Assembly: GCA_002393725.1 (NCBI GenBank)
Contig: DGTJ01000012.1
Span: forward strand, 1-58,962
Direction: 5' to 3'
Length of the DNA: 58,962 nucleotides
Source of the DNA: Prevotella sp. UBA4339
GTDB taxonomy: Bacteria; Bacteroidota; Bacteroidia; Bacteroidales; Bacteroidaceae
Position numbers and translations under genes: made by a program. Of the stretch, positions 40,473 through 49,996 are shown in pieces; within the stretch, counting starts at the first letter, position 1, and each line of letters begins with the position of its first letter. The notes under the pieces are model-generated. The model was not told where the DNA came from, ran no database searches, and saw only the letters and a list, made by a program, of their open reading frames with translations.

Positions 40473-41993
40473 TTAGTCGCAGATCAGATTCTCACCTGTC
40501 ATATCCGACGGCTGCTCCAGTCCCATGATGTGAAGGATAGAGGGAGCGACATCGGCGAGGCGTCCGTCCTTTACGGTAGCCGAGTTGTTGTTGGTCACAT
40601 AGATGAAAGGAACGGGGTTGAGCGAGTGGGCCGTGTTTGGCGAGCCGTCAGGATTGATGGCATTGTCGGCGTTTCCGTGGTCGGCGATAATGATTGCCTC
40701 ATAATCGTTGGCCTTGGCTGCCTCGATAACCTCACGCACGCAGTTGTCAACAGCCCATACAGCCTTTGCGATAGCGTTGTACACACCGGTATGTCCCACC
40801 ATGTCGCCATTGGCAAAGTTCACTACGATGAAGTCATACTCCTGGGTGTTGATAGCACCTACGAGCTTATCCTTTACCTCGTATGCACTCATCTCCGGCT
40901 TAAGGTCGTAGGTAGCCACCTTAGGTGATGCCACGAGGATACGATCCTCACCCTCGTATGGAGCCTCACGGCCGCCATTGAAGAAGAATGTCACGTGGGC
41001 ATACTTCTCTGTCTCGGCAGTATGAAGCTGCTTCAGGCCTTTCTTGCTCAGATACTCGCCAAGTGTATCCTCTACGTTCTCCTTCGGGAAGAGGATATGC
41101 ACACCTGTGAACTTGGCGTCGTATGGAGTCATGCAGTAGTACTGCAGTCCGGGGATGGTCTTCATTCCCTGCTCAGGCATATCCTCCTGAGTGAGGGCAA
41201 TAGTCATTTCCTTGGCACGGTCATTACGGAAGTTGATGAAGATTACCACATCACCCTCTTCGATGCAGCCATTGACGGAAGCATTGTGTATTGGCTTGAT
41301 GAACTCGTCGGTGACGCCTTCATCGTATGACTCCTGCATGGCCTGAACCATGTCGGTAGCCTGCTTGCCCGTACCGTTGACTATCAGGTCGTAGCCCTCC
41401 TTCACACGCTCCCAGCGCTTGTCACGGTCCATTGCGTAGAAGCGGCCTACTATTGATGCGATGGCAGCATCATTGTCTGCGCATACCTTGCTGACCTGCT
41501 CGATGAATCCTTTACCAGAATGGGGGTCTGTATCACGGCCGTCCATATAGCAATGCACAAACACCTGATTCTTCAGTCCGTAAGCCTTGCCTATCTCAAT
41601 GAGCTTGAAGAGGTGGTCGAGGCTTGAGTGCACGCCACCGTCGGAGGTCAGACCCATCAGATGCAGCTTCTTGCCATTCTCCTTGGCATAGGTATAGGCT
41701 GCCTTCACCTGGGGATTCTCCATGATAGAGCCATCCTTGCAGGCACGGTTGATCTTTACAAGGTCCTGATAGACGATGCGCCCGGCACCGATATTGAGGT
41801 GACCCACCTCAGAATTACCCATCTGTCCGTCGGGCAGACCGACATCTTCACCGCTGGCCTGGAGCTGAGAGTGCGCTGAAGTAGCTGTTAACAAATCAAG
41901 ATAGGGTGTCGGAGTGTTGAATATCACGTCGCCCTTACCATGCTTACCGATTCCCCATCCGTCGAGAATCATCAATAATGCTTTCTTTGCCAT
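40473..41993 (-). CDS. gpmI: 2,3-bisphosphoglycerate-independent phosphoglycerate mutase
   Basis: 506 residues from MAKKALLMILDGWGIGKHGKGD; the start at 41993 lies 39 bp after the -7 element, and a longer frame from 42035 would begin inside it. It interconverts 3- and 2-phosphoglycerate in glycolysis using two Mn ions. Visible: Asp11 in LDGWG, the phosphoserine nucleophile in MGNSEVGHLNIGAGR (Ser61), YMDGRDTDP, and the metal site IIIADHGNADN. Length is standard. Single gene with its own promoter and terminator. Confidence 0.97.
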   Translation of the reverse strand: MAKKALLMILDGWGIGKHGKGDVIFNTPTPYLDLLTATSAHSQLQASGEDVGLPDGQMGNSEVGHLNIGAGRIVYQDLVKINRACKDGSIMENPQVKAAYTYAKENGKKLHLMGLTSDGGVHSSLDHLFKLIEIGKAYGLKNQVFVHCYMDGRDTDPHSGKGFIEQVSKVCADNDAAIASIVGRFYAMDRDKRWERVKEGYDLIVNGTGKQATDMVQAMQESYDEGVTDEFIKPIHNASVNGCIEEGDVVIFINFRNDRAKEMTIALTQEDMPEQGMKTIPGLQYYCMTPYDAKFTGVHILFPKENVEDTLGEYLSKKGLKQLHTAETEKYAHVTFFFNGGREAPYEGEDRILVASPKVATYDLKPEMSAYEVKDKLVGAINTQEYDFIVVNFANGDMVGHTGVYNAIAKAVWAVDNCVREVIEAAKANDYEAIIIADHGNADNAINPDGSPNTAHSLNPVPFIYVTNNNSATVKDGRLADVAPSILHIMGLEQPSDMTGENLICD

Positions 41994-42032
41994 AACTTTT
42001 CTATTATTTTGCCTTAATTCATTTTCAGGCTG

Positions 42033-42040
42033 CAAAGATA
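42033..42040 (-). promoter_or_regulatory. -7 element of gpmI
   Basis: Minus-strand TATCTTTG followed by CAGCCTG. The surrounding GATACAAA/TTTGTATC is an inverted repeat over 42036-42057 that could form a small cruciform. Confidence 0.65.
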
Positions 42041-42101
42041 CAAATTTTTTTTGTATCTTCGCACGCTGAGCACCATTATTTTAAAAAACATGGCTTTGCC
42101 G

Positions 42102-42821
42102 CTACTCTTCAAACTGGAGAGACAGCTGACCGTCGCCTAACAGATTATAGCTCTTGCGATGGTATGGAGTGATGCCAAACTGCTTGATAGCCTCGCGATG
42201 CTTCTTCGTAGGGTAGCCCTTGTTCGACCGCCAGTCGTACTGGGGGTATTCCTCGGCAAGCTCATTCATGTAGTCGTCACGGTAGGTCTTGGCAAGGATC
42301 GAGGCGGCAGCGATGGAGAGGTATTTGGCGTCGCCCTTGACTATCGTGGAATGTGGAAGGTGGATGGTCGAGGAAGGAGGAAGGTGGATGGTCGAGGAAG
42401 GAGGAAGGAGGAAGGAGAAAGGAGAAATGTCCGAGGATGGAGAATTGGGCTTTACGTTGCGGAGGGAGGGAGGAGTGTAGGGCTTGAAACGGTTGCCGTC
42501 GACGATGATAGCCTCAGGCTGCACCTTAAGTGCGTCAAGTGCACGATGCATAGCCAGTATTGAGGCGTTCAGAATGTTTATCTTGTCTATCTCTTCAGGA
42601 GTTACGATGCCTACAGCCCACGCTATGGCATCACGCTCGATAATCTCACGAAGTTCGTAACGACGCTTCTCCGATAATTGCTTTGAGTCGTTGAGAAGCT
42701 CGTTCTGATAGTCCTCTGGAAGGATTACTGCTGCAGCATAGACACTACCTGCCAAGCAACCACGACCAGCTTCATCACAGCCAGCCTCTATCTTACCCTT
42801 ATAATAATGACTTGCAAGCAT
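42102..42821 (-). CDS. rnhB: ribonuclease HII with repeat-derived insertion
   Basis: 239 residues; family length is about 200. It cleaves RNA in RNA/DNA hybrids, including single ribonucleotides. Motifs: GCDEAGRGCLAGSVYAAAVILP, AIIVDGNRF, VKGDAKYLSIAAASILAKTYRD. Between VDGNRFKPYT and HSTIVKGDAK lie ~40 extra residues (117-157) with PPSSTIHLP twice in tandem, encoded by the GGAAGG/GGATGG repeat at 42345-42435. The insert is in a loop beside the active site and keeps the frame. It is followed by no partner gene; sufS is 18 bp upstream. Confidence 0.93.
   Translation of the reverse strand: MLASHYYKGKIEAGCDEAGRGCLAGSVYAAAVILPEDYQNELLNDSKQLSEKRRYELREIIERDAIAWAVGIVTPEEIDKINILNASILAMHRALDALKVQPEAIIVDGNRFKPYTPPSLRNVKPNSPSSDISPFSFLLPPSSTIHLPPSSTIHLPHSTIVKGDAKYLSIAAASILAKTYRDDYMNELAEEYPQYDWRSNKGYPTKKHREAIKQFGITPYHRKSYNLLGDGQLSLQFEE
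42345..42435. repeat. in-frame GGAAGG/GGATGG repeat within rnhB
   Basis: A unit containing GGTGGATGGTCGAGGAAGGA occurs twice in tandem, followed by GGAAGGA runs. It belongs to the same degenerate repeat type as 6777-6862 and 34288-34350. Confidence 0.85.
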
Positions 42822-42839
42822 CAGCCTCTCAACTATGCA

Positions 42840-44060
42840 TTAAAACATCTTCTCCACCCTTTTTATGCCTGCAACCAGAGTATCAATCTCTTCACAGGTA
42901 TTATAAAGGGCAAAAGAGGCACGTACTGTTCCGGAAATGCCCAGGCGGTCCATCAACGGCTGCGCACAATGATGCCCAGTACGTACGGCGATGCCCAGCC
43001 TGTCGAGCAGGGTCCCCATATCGAGATGATGGATATCACCCACGTTGAAGCTTACCACCGCATCCTTCTGCGATGCATCCTTCGGCCCGTAGATCTTCAT
43101 TCCGTCGATGGTCATCAGCTGCTCCATGCAGTAGCGTGTCAGCTGCTGCTCATGCTGCTGAATAGCATCGAAGCCCAAGCTCTCAATATAGTCGATAGCC
43201 CTGGCGAGCCCGTGGGTAGCTACATAGTCAGGGGTACCAGCCTCAAACTTAAACGGCAACCGCTCAAACGTGGTTTTCTCCCAGGTTACCTTGTCTATCA
43301 TCTCGCCGCCACCCTGATATGGAGGCAGCTTCTCAAGCCATTCCTCCTTGCCATAGAGCACACCGATGCCCGTAGGTCCGTACATCTTATGCCCGCTGAA
43401 GGCAAAGAAGTCGCAGTCCAGCGCCTGCACATCGACCTTGAAGTGTGGTGCACTCTGCGCACCGTCCACCAATACCGGTATGCCGTGGCCGTGAGCCGTC
43501 CTGACGATTTCCTCCACGGGGTTCACAGTGCCGAGCACATTGCTCACATGAGCCACGCTGACGATCTTGGTCCTCTCAGTGATCATCTCTTCCAGCAGGT
43601 CGAGACGCAGCATACCGTCGTCATCGATAGGCACATGCCTCACCCTGATGCCGCGTTTCATAGCCTGAAGCTGCCAGCTCACGATGTTTGAGTGGTGCTC
43701 CATCTCGGTCACTATCACCTCGTCGCCGGGCTGCATCTGCGACTCGCAGAAAGAACTGGCCACGAGATTGATTGCCTCGGTGGTGCCTCGGGTAAACACT
43801 ATCTCCTCCGTCTTACGGGCATTGATAAACTGCCGCACCTTTTCACGAGCCTCCTCGTGCAGGTCGGTAGCACGCTGGCTCAGATAGTGCACTCCACGAT
43901 GGACATTGGCATTGGCGTTGAGGTATTCATCCCTCATCGCATCCAGCACGCACAGAGGTTTCTGTGTCGTTGCGGCATTGTCGAGATACGTCAGAGGTCT
44001 ATTGTAGACCTCCCTCGACAGTATCGGGAAATCTTCCCTTATTTTAGTGATATCATACAT
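42840..44060 (-). CDS. sufS: SufS-type cysteine desulfurase
   Basis: 406 residues, PLP-dependent, takes sulfur from cysteine for Fe-S cluster assembly. PLP lysine in FSGHKMYGPTGIG (Lys225), pocket residues EHHSNIVSWQ, LVDGAQSAPH, and the sulfur-carrying cysteine in RTGHHCAQPLMDRL (Cys365), typical of group II. The other suf genes are not in the window. Promoter at 44080-44087; rnhB follows 18 bp downstream. Confidence 0.95.
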   Translation of the reverse strand: MYDITKIREDFPILSREVYNRPLTYLDNAATTQKPLCVLDAMRDEYLNANANVHRGVHYLSQRATDLHEEAREKVRQFINARKTEEIVFTRGTTEAINLVASSFCESQMQPGDEVIVTEMEHHSNIVSWQLQAMKRGIRVRHVPIDDDGMLRLDLLEEMITERTKIVSVAHVSNVLGTVNPVEEIVRTAHGHGIPVLVDGAQSAPHFKVDVQALDCDFFAFSGHKMYGPTGIGVLYGKEEWLEKLPPYQGGGEMIDKVTWEKTTFERLPFKFEAGTPDYVATHGLARAIDYIESLGFDAIQQHEQQLTRYCMEQLMTIDGMKIYGPKDASQKDAVVSFNVGDIHHLDMGTLLDRLGIAVRTGHHCAQPLMDRLGISGTVRASFALYNTCEEIDTLVAGIKRVEKMF

Positions 44061-44079
44061 CGTCTCTCGTAATTTGCTG

Positions 44080-44087
44080 CAAAATTA
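44080..44087 (-). promoter_or_regulatory. -7 element of sufS
   Basis: Minus-strand TAATTTTG followed by CAGCAAA, about 20 bp before the ATG. Confidence 0.6.
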
Positions 44088-44183
44088 CTACTTTTCCGTG
44101 ACTTTAACGAACGATAGCCGAAAAAATTAGACGATTAGACACGATGTGCTGCTGTCTGGCAGTGCACGCACTCATTAATTGTG

Positions 44184-44211
44184 AGGAGCCGACCATCGCT
44201 GGCCGACTCCT
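44184..44211 (-). terminator. stem-loop after the C10 protease gene
   Basis: AGGAGCCGACC (44184-44194) pairs with GGCCGACTCCT (44201-44211), with G-T pairs. It lies about 50 bp after the protease stop; no T run follows, so termination is probable rather than certain. Confidence 0.6.
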
Positions 44212-44258
44212 CTGTCATAATCTAATTTATCATTTATAATTCATAATTCCTCAGAGGG

Positions 44259-47200
44259 TTAAGGGGTAATCTTGGTGGAGTACTTCAATGTTACCTTGCC
44301 TTCGGCATGGCTGTCAGCTATGGTAAGGTCGTCGACGGTGACATTTAACTTCTCATTAGCTTTGAGAGCGGCATAATTGATATTATCTACCAGAGACACA
44401 TTCTTGCAATCAAAGGTAAAAGTACCACTGCCAATATAGGTGACATCATAGCCTCCGTTTTCAATATCCCGTGTAATCGTTACCTCACCATCAATCTTAT
44501 GGGCTATTGTTCCATCGAGTAAGTTCGACAAAGCAGTTCCATCGAGTTCACTTTTTGGATCCCAGAATTCATTGAATTCTTTCACGTACTGTTCCTTACT
44601 CTTCTCTGCAAACAGGCAGGAGGTGTTTATCTTGAATTTAGCTTTAGCCTCATTGCCTTCAAACTTCGTGCTGATGTCATCGCCCAGCTTCACATTGCCG
44701 TTTTCATCAACAGTAATGAATTCATGGCGATGCAGGAACTTCTCGACTTCTACCTGGAAGTTTGCTTTCTTATTATAAGAATTGTCAAGCGGAACTGGCA
44801 TCATAGATGGATTGTCAGCCCCATAAAGATACTTGGTAAGATTGCCATTATTATCATACGTATAGTCATAACCCGAATAGGTTACGGGTAATGTAACGAC
44901 AGCTGGATCGTACTGCAGTTCCAGTCCCTCCAGTTTAGGATTCTCCACCTCGATACCGCCAGTAGAAAGGTCGATGTCAATAATCTGTTTGCCCTTCTTG
45001 TTTGCAATGGTGAAAGGATAGTCTGCCACTTCCTTGCCCTTGGGGTCAATCAGCGTCAGACGCGTGGGGATGTCGTTCACTATAAGGGCATATTCTGTGA
45101 AGTAGTTGATGCCTCCACGACCTCGTTTATTCAACGTTACTTGCCAGGCATCTTTGTCGGTCAAAGATGAGGGGATATAGCTGAAACGAACGGTCCATCC
45201 CTCATATTTTGATGTTTCTCCCTCTTTCCATGAGTTATCCCAGATGCGCAGTGCTATCTGTCTGTTTACCAGAGCTGCAACACTCTTGGCAGCATTTCTG
45301 TAGCGTTGTTCAGCCTCCACTTTCATGTGGTTCCTAATGGCTTGGAAGACACTGACCAGCACGCCGTGCATCAGTTCAGAGTAATACTCTTCACTGATTT
45401 GCTGGCGCAGAGACTCTGTTTCCCATTGCCAAGTGCTGATGCCCAAAGATTTCGCTCTATCTTCAGCTTCTGCAATGCAAAAGGCTCGTTCGTCGTCGTC
45501 TTCCCAGAATTTGTAGCAGTAATCGCGAACAGACTGTTCTATATAGGCGTTTAGTCTGTCAGCAGTCATACCTCCCTTTTCAAAGGCAGGATAGAAATAA
45601 TTGTACCAATCTTTAGCGGTTCGGTAATAACCTTCTTTGCCGTAGTAGATACTGTAAGCCAGGCGGAAGAAGTCGAGCTTGCTTTGTGCTACTTTCTCAC
45701 CAAACTTGTTGAGAGCAATGCCTATAGCAGCAACGCCAGCCATCGATACCGACATGATAGGGGTGCCTATAGCTGATGCCATCTGACCAGTGACATGGCT
45801 CAGAATGGTGTTTAGCGTACCGGCAGCGACACCGACATCGTCACCTTTGAGGTCGGCTCTCGCTACGTCGAGAATGTTCAATGCCGTTCCCAAGTATCCC
45901 ATTGCCGTGACAGCATTGTCAATCTCCTCGGCAAATGGCTTGTAGCCCAAAACAGCCTCTAACGTTCCGTTGGCTGCATTATAGAGAACGTCTAAACCGG
46001 CGCTCTGCCACAGTGACATTTCGCCTTTGTACTGCCATTTCATTTCTACTTCAGGGTCGTCACTTGACATGATGTCAAGTAGTTTCTTGCAAGCCTCGTT
46101 CAAGATGTAAAGTTGCGGAACTTCCTCGAAAACGTTCAGCATGACACTTTTCGTATTGGCGTTGACAATCTCAAATATAGCATAGGCGGAAAGGTGATTG
46201 GTAGTGATAGTAATTTCACCAGTCTCCTTATTTCGTTCGAAGCAGACAGGCTCCCATTCACCTGTTTCCTCATTATAATATGCTGCACCTACTTTTTTTC
46301 CTGAATCATAGGTCGTAGGGATGGTGATGTCCACTGTTCCACTTAGCTTATGAGCGTCATTCGAAAGACTCAGATCTAAGACAAAGCCATTCACAACTCC
46401 TTCCATCACATGGGGTTTCAATACTGAGTTGCGAATACAGAGCTGCACGTCGCCATCAATCACCGTCGGGTCGAATCGCACTTTGCACTTCTGTGCCTCA
46501 ACGGTGAGGTTATCCTCGTTAATATCGAAGATCTCCGCATTCTCATAGACGAAGCCCGGCATCCATGCGATGCTGTCGATGGCAGCTATAGAGGTTGTCA
46601 GGTCTTCCTTGCCATTACGCTTGATGATGACCTGTTTGCCGTCCTCGCTCACCTCCATGCTCTTGATCTCGTTCACGGGGATGTTTACACGCTGCTGCTT
46701 CTCCTCGTCAGCGCTGTTCACTACCATATAGTATTGTTTTCCCTGTGCCTCCATCGGGATGTAATCCAGCTCGTCGAATATACGGTTGAACCTGCGCCAG
46801 CCCGGGGCATTCTGATAGAGTTCGGCAGTGCCCATCGGTACATACAGGGTGGGATCGTTCTCAAATATCTTTTCGTTGAAAGCGGTGTCTGAGATTTCAG
46901 GTGGTACGACAGCCATACATGTCAGATAAGTGAGCGATGTGACATCTTTGTAGGCTCCTTCCATTTCTATAATGGTCTGGGGGATGATTACGCTGACATT
47001 GTTGCGAACGCTGCCAGGTTCCATTTTGACAAGCGTTTCTGGGAATGGAGTAAGACCATCACCCAAAGGACTTCTCAGAGGATTCGGAACTGTCATAATC
47101 AAAGTTGTTCCATTGCTATTGCATAGAGTTTCTTGAACATAGGGTGAACAAAGAAAATGTGGGTTGTCCTTCACAGTGAAGAATGATAACCTGGAAGCAT

Positions 47201-49004
47201 CAAATGCATCGGGCGAGATATGCTTCAGTGTAGCAGGGACGATAAATTCGTTTTCAGGAAATGTTGTGGCAGCAAAAGCCCTTGAACCTATTTCCTCTAG
47301 CATAGCAAAGTTCGGAGCACTTTTGAAGGTGCAACCAGCAAAAGTTTCTTTACCCACTTTCGTAATATGACCTAACCATTCACCGCTATCAATATTACCC
47401 CAAGAATGGGAAAATGCCATGTCATCGGCTTCAAAAGCACTGCTTTTACAAATAACTTCCGACAATGGACAGAGATAGAATGCTTTTTTGCCAATACGCT
47501 TTACGGAAGCTCCGATGGTCAGTTTATTGACATTGGTAAGCTGGAATGCTTCATCACCAACCTCTTTCACTTTGTCGCTCAGTACGACCTCGTCGATAGT
47601 TGATTGGATAAAGCAGAAAGGCTCTATGATCTCTACATTGTCACCAATGGTTACTTTTGTAAAATGTCCTTTGTTATAGAATGCATCTTTACGGAGACGT
47701 GTCACCTTGTAGGAGTTACCTGCCCCGTCTGTCACAGTTGCCGGTATCACCACTTCTCCGTTCTCACGTCCCATTTCTCCGATAGTATATTCCAACACTT
47801 CGGCTGCCCCATTCTTCATAAGAGCGTATTTAATACCATCAACAACTTGGAACTCTGCATCGTAAGGGCGGACACCCGTAAAGATGATGGCGGCAAACTG
47901 GAAAAGCGGAATCAGTGCATTCTTGTAGAAACCATCGTAGTAACCACCCCAGCCATAGTTGAAGTGGAAATAATCGCGGTCGGTGTATCCATCGCATACC
48001 AGAGCATGTCCGTCTCCTCCTGACTCGGTATCAAGACTGGGAAAACCGCAATAAAGAACGGGACGCTTCTCGTTGAGCTCAGTCTTTAAGTCTTCTTGAA
48101 GCTCAGCAGCTGTAACACCATTCTTGATTTTGATACCTGGCTCATAACCGAAATTTTCAATAAGTGGCTCGCGTACGAAATGAGTGCGACTCCCATCTGG
48201 ATGATACATTGTACCGAATGCTTTACCAATGTCTGCCATCAGGTGTGCCACAGCCTCAGCCTGCTCACCATTATAACCGGTATATTCTCCGAATCCGCCG
48301 TCTTTTACTATTGATTGACCGTAGTTGTCAAGCATATTGTCCCAATCGTATGTGCGTCCAGCAAAGTCCTCATAAACATATTCACCTTGACTGTCAACAT
48401 CTACCTTTACCTTGCCATGCGTGACTTTGGGCCATTTCCAGTAGTTCATCACCTGTGCCAGTGCTGTAGGATAGCATCCCGAAGGGCATCCCTTGGGGCA
48501 TAAGTCATTATACGGTCCATGTTGACTCCAAGTAGTGGTCAGCAAAGGACCTACGATGATGGTGCCAATATAGTCTGGGAATGCCGCGGATGCTATTCTA
48601 TTTACTGCATAGGATGGATTTTCCCTCACTTTGTCTATCACATTTGCATAATTCTTCAGCAGATCCTTCAGCTGTGGCGGGCAGTTGTCGTACTCAAATG
48701 CTCCATGGTCGCAATAGCCCAGTATTTCATCGCTGGTGCCGCTCTCACCCGACACCACAACAAAACCCTGGCCGTTGCCGAAGTTGATGACATAGACATT
48801 GTCCTTGCCCGCTATCTTCGACTTCTCGCTATAGGCGAGCCGGGGGGTGGCGGAGGCTAATACTGCACGAGCCTTGGGACTCTTGGAGGCTTCGTGCTTG
48901 GCAAACTGGCGGGCGGTCTGGAGAGCCTGCTCCAGAGTGACGTCGTCAGCAAACATCGTGGAGGCTGACAGGAAGACGGCGAGGAGTAAGAATAGCTTTC
49001 TCAT
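44259..49004 (-). CDS. giant secreted C10 (streptopain-type) cysteine protease with leucine-rich repeats
   Basis: 1581 residues. Signal peptide MRKLFLLLAVFLSASTMFA; a Spi-type propeptide (~20-140); C10 catalytic domain with nucleophile in GCPSGCYPTALAQVMNYW (Cys177) and histidine in GGDGHALVCDGYTDRDYFHFNYGWGG (His333). Residues ~400-750 are BspA-type leucine-rich repeats (VTIGDNVEIIEPFCFIQS, LTIGASVKRIGKKAFY). Then ~850-950 is a beta domain, ~980-1250 a largely helical region, and the rest beta-rich with no family recognised. C10 enzymes are secreted or surface proteases; the long tail is unusual. Its ATG overlaps the stop of the small upstream gene by four bases. Confidence 0.85.
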   Translation of the reverse strand: MRKLFLLLAVFLSASTMFADDVTLEQALQTARQFAKHEASKSPKARAVLASATPRLAYSEKSKIAGKDNVYVINFGNGQGFVVVSGESGTSDEILGYCDHGAFEYDNCPPQLKDLLKNYANVIDKVRENPSYAVNRIASAAFPDYIGTIIVGPLLTTTWSQHGPYNDLCPKGCPSGCYPTALAQVMNYWKWPKVTHGKVKVDVDSQGEYVYEDFAGRTYDWDNMLDNYGQSIVKDGGFGEYTGYNGEQAEAVAHLMADIGKAFGTMYHPDGSRTHFVREPLIENFGYEPGIKIKNGVTAAELQEDLKTELNEKRPVLYCGFPSLDTESGGDGHALVCDGYTDRDYFHFNYGWGGYYDGFYKNALIPLFQFAAIIFTGVRPYDAEFQVVDGIKYALMKNGAAEVLEYTIGEMGRENGEVVIPATVTDGAGNSYKVTRLRKDAFYNKGHFTKVTIGDNVEIIEPFCFIQSTIDEVVLSDKVKEVGDEAFQLTNVNKLTIGASVKRIGKKAFYLCPLSEVICKSSAFEADDMAFSHSWGNIDSGEWLGHITKVGKETFAGCTFKSAPNFAMLEEIGSRAFAATTFPENEFIVPATLKHISPDAFDASRLSFFTVKDNPHFLCSPYVQETLCNSNGTTLIMTVPNPLRSPLGDGLTPFPETLVKMEPGSVRNNVSVIIPQTIIEMEGAYKDVTSLTYLTCMAVVPPEISDTAFNEKIFENDPTLYVPMGTAELYQNAPGWRRFNRIFDELDYIPMEAQGKQYYMVVNSADEEKQQRVNIPVNEIKSMEVSEDGKQVIIKRNGKEDLTTSIAAIDSIAWMPGFVYENAEIFDINEDNLTVEAQKCKVRFDPTVIDGDVQLCIRNSVLKPHVMEGVVNGFVLDLSLSNDAHKLSGTVDITIPTTYDSGKKVGAAYYNEETGEWEPVCFERNKETGEITITTNHLSAYAIFEIVNANTKSVMLNVFEEVPQLYILNEACKKLLDIMSSDDPEVEMKWQYKGEMSLWQSAGLDVLYNAANGTLEAVLGYKPFAEEIDNAVTAMGYLGTALNILDVARADLKGDDVGVAAGTLNTILSHVTGQMASAIGTPIMSVSMAGVAAIGIALNKFGEKVAQSKLDFFRLAYSIYYGKEGYYRTAKDWYNYFYPAFEKGGMTADRLNAYIEQSVRDYCYKFWEDDDERAFCIAEAEDRAKSLGISTWQWETESLRQQISEEYYSELMHGVLVSVFQAIRNHMKVEAEQRYRNAAKSVAALVNRQIALRIWDNSWKEGETSKYEGWTVRFSYIPSSLTDKDAWQVTLNKRGRGGINYFTEYALIVNDIPTRLTLIDPKGKEVADYPFTIANKKGKQIIDIDLSTGGIEVENPKLEGLELQYDPAVVTLPVTYSGYDYTYDNNGNLTKYLYGADNPSMMPVPLDNSYNKKANFQVEVEKFLHRHEFITVDENGNVKLGDDISTKFEGNEAKAKFKINTSCLFAEKSKEQYVKEFNEFWDPKSELDGTALSNLLDGTIAHKIDGEVTITRDIENGGYDVTYIGSGTFTFDCKNVSLVDNINYAALKANEKLNVTVDDLTIADSHAEGKVTLKYSTKITP

Positions 49005-49459
49005 GATTTCGTAAACTTAAAGGTGAAATGGTTGGTCTTGACGATATAGTGTCCTTTACTCAGACTCTGCAGGGAGATAACGGCATTGCCGGCATCATCG
49101 ATGCGGTAGTGCCCTTCAGTAGTGCCACGCATACTGTAGATGTAAACCAGTGAACCGGGATCGCCACCGGTGATATACAGCATGCCATCGGTGAAACGGA
49201 ACTTGGCGTCGGGCTTCACCTGCTCAATAGCCGTTGCGTCTGACAGCGAAAAGTCGATCTTCTGCAACAAGTACAGCGGATACTGCACAGAGGTCTTGGT
49301 AGTGGTGATGACAAGCTGGTTGTCAGCATAAGTCACTACGGGTTTCTCGGAAAAAGCAAAGTTGGCTACTTTTCCGTCTCTCTGATGGATGGCTATTGCG
49401 TTCTGGGCACCAACGCTCAGACAGCATGCCAGTAGTAAAATAGTGAACAGCTTTCTCAT
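49001..49459 (-). CDS. small secreted beta-rich protein cotranscribed with the C10 protease
   Basis: 152 residues, signal peptide MRKLFTILLLACCLSVGAQ that closely matches the protease leader. The C-terminal ~75 residues (LVYIYSMRGTTEGHYRIDDAGNAVISLQSLSKGHYIVKTNHFTFKFTKS) resemble a type IX secretion C-terminal sorting module. C10 proteases in Bacteroides are often paired with a small inhibitor gene; this could be such an inhibitor or a carrier of the sorting signal. The overlap with the protease start indicates translational coupling. Confidence 0.65.
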   Translation of the reverse strand: MRKLFTILLLACCLSVGAQNAIAIHQRDGKVANFAFSEKPVVTYADNQLVITTTKTSVQYPLYLLQKIDFSLSDATAIEQVKPDAKFRFTDGMLYITGGDPGSLVYIYSMRGTTEGHYRIDDAGNAVISLQSLSKGHYIVKTNHFTFKFTKS

Positions 49460-49489
49460 TTTCTCTATATTTTATTGGTGATTCCTCTG

Positions 49490-49497
49490 CAAATATA
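49490..49497 (-). promoter_or_regulatory. -7 element of the C10 protease operon
   Basis: Minus-strand TATATTTG followed by CAGAGG, 30 bp before the ATG at 49459. Confidence 0.65.
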
Positions 49498-49532
49498 GTG
49501 AAAATATCAATAGGAAGGCTCTAATTTTACGA

Positions 49533-49569
49533 AAATCGACTAACAATTTCGGAAATTGTTAGTCGATTT
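49533..49569. promoter_or_regulatory. 37-bp perfect palindrome upstream of the C10 operon
   Basis: AAATCGACTAACAATTTC (49533-49550), one G, and its exact reverse complement (49552-49569). A further AAATTGTTAGT follows at 49573-49583, 20 bp from the same word in the right arm (49553). It lies 36-72 bp upstream of the -7 element, a normal place for an activator or repressor. GTTAGT resembles half of a LytTR-type site; this is only a resemblance. Confidence 0.85.
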
Positions 49570-49732
49570 CTAAAATTGTTAGTAAATATTAACGGAAAAC
49601 AGACATCCCTTGTCGAATTTTCAACCTGTTTGAGACAGGCTAACATCGAAATAATGAGAAATATGCAACATTGAGGATAGTCGGATGCAGAGGGTCAGAC
49701 CCGCCGTGTGCGGGCTTTTGCGTGCGCTGTGA

Positions 49733-49825
49733 CGAGCTACATGGGTCGAGCCCTTCGAGCTACGTGGGTCGCGGTGTCCGAGCTACGTGGGTCGTCGGTG
49801 TCGAGCTACGCACCTCGTCGGTGCA
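49733..49825. repeat. 23-bp tandem array, four units with GAGCTAC core
   Basis: GAGCTAC starts at 49734, 49757, 49780 and 49803, 23 bp apart, mostly followed by GTGGGTCG. Non-coding. Confidence 0.9.
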
Positions 49826-49833
49826 GATTGCCA

Positions 49834-49954
49834 CCCTAGCGTTACCCTACCGTCTCCCTACCATCCCCCTACCGTCTCCCTACCGTCACCCTAGCGTTAC
49901 CCTAGCGTCATCCTAGCGTCATCCTACCGTCTCCCTAGCGTCACCCTACCGTTT
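49834..49954. repeat. 11-bp tandem array, eleven units (CCCTAnCGTnn)
   Basis: Exactly eleven 11-bp units without a gap, alternating CCCTACCGTCT-like and CCCTAGCGTCA-like forms. Immediately follows the 23-bp array. Confidence 0.92.
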
Positions 49955-49996
49955 GTGTATATTTTGCCACTTATCGCGTCAGAGTCAGTTCAAATA

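Noticed and set aside
49671..49916. Open frame through the 23-bp and 11-bp arrays
   Set aside because: The repeat lengths are not multiples of three, so no peptide repeat is kept; no start context.
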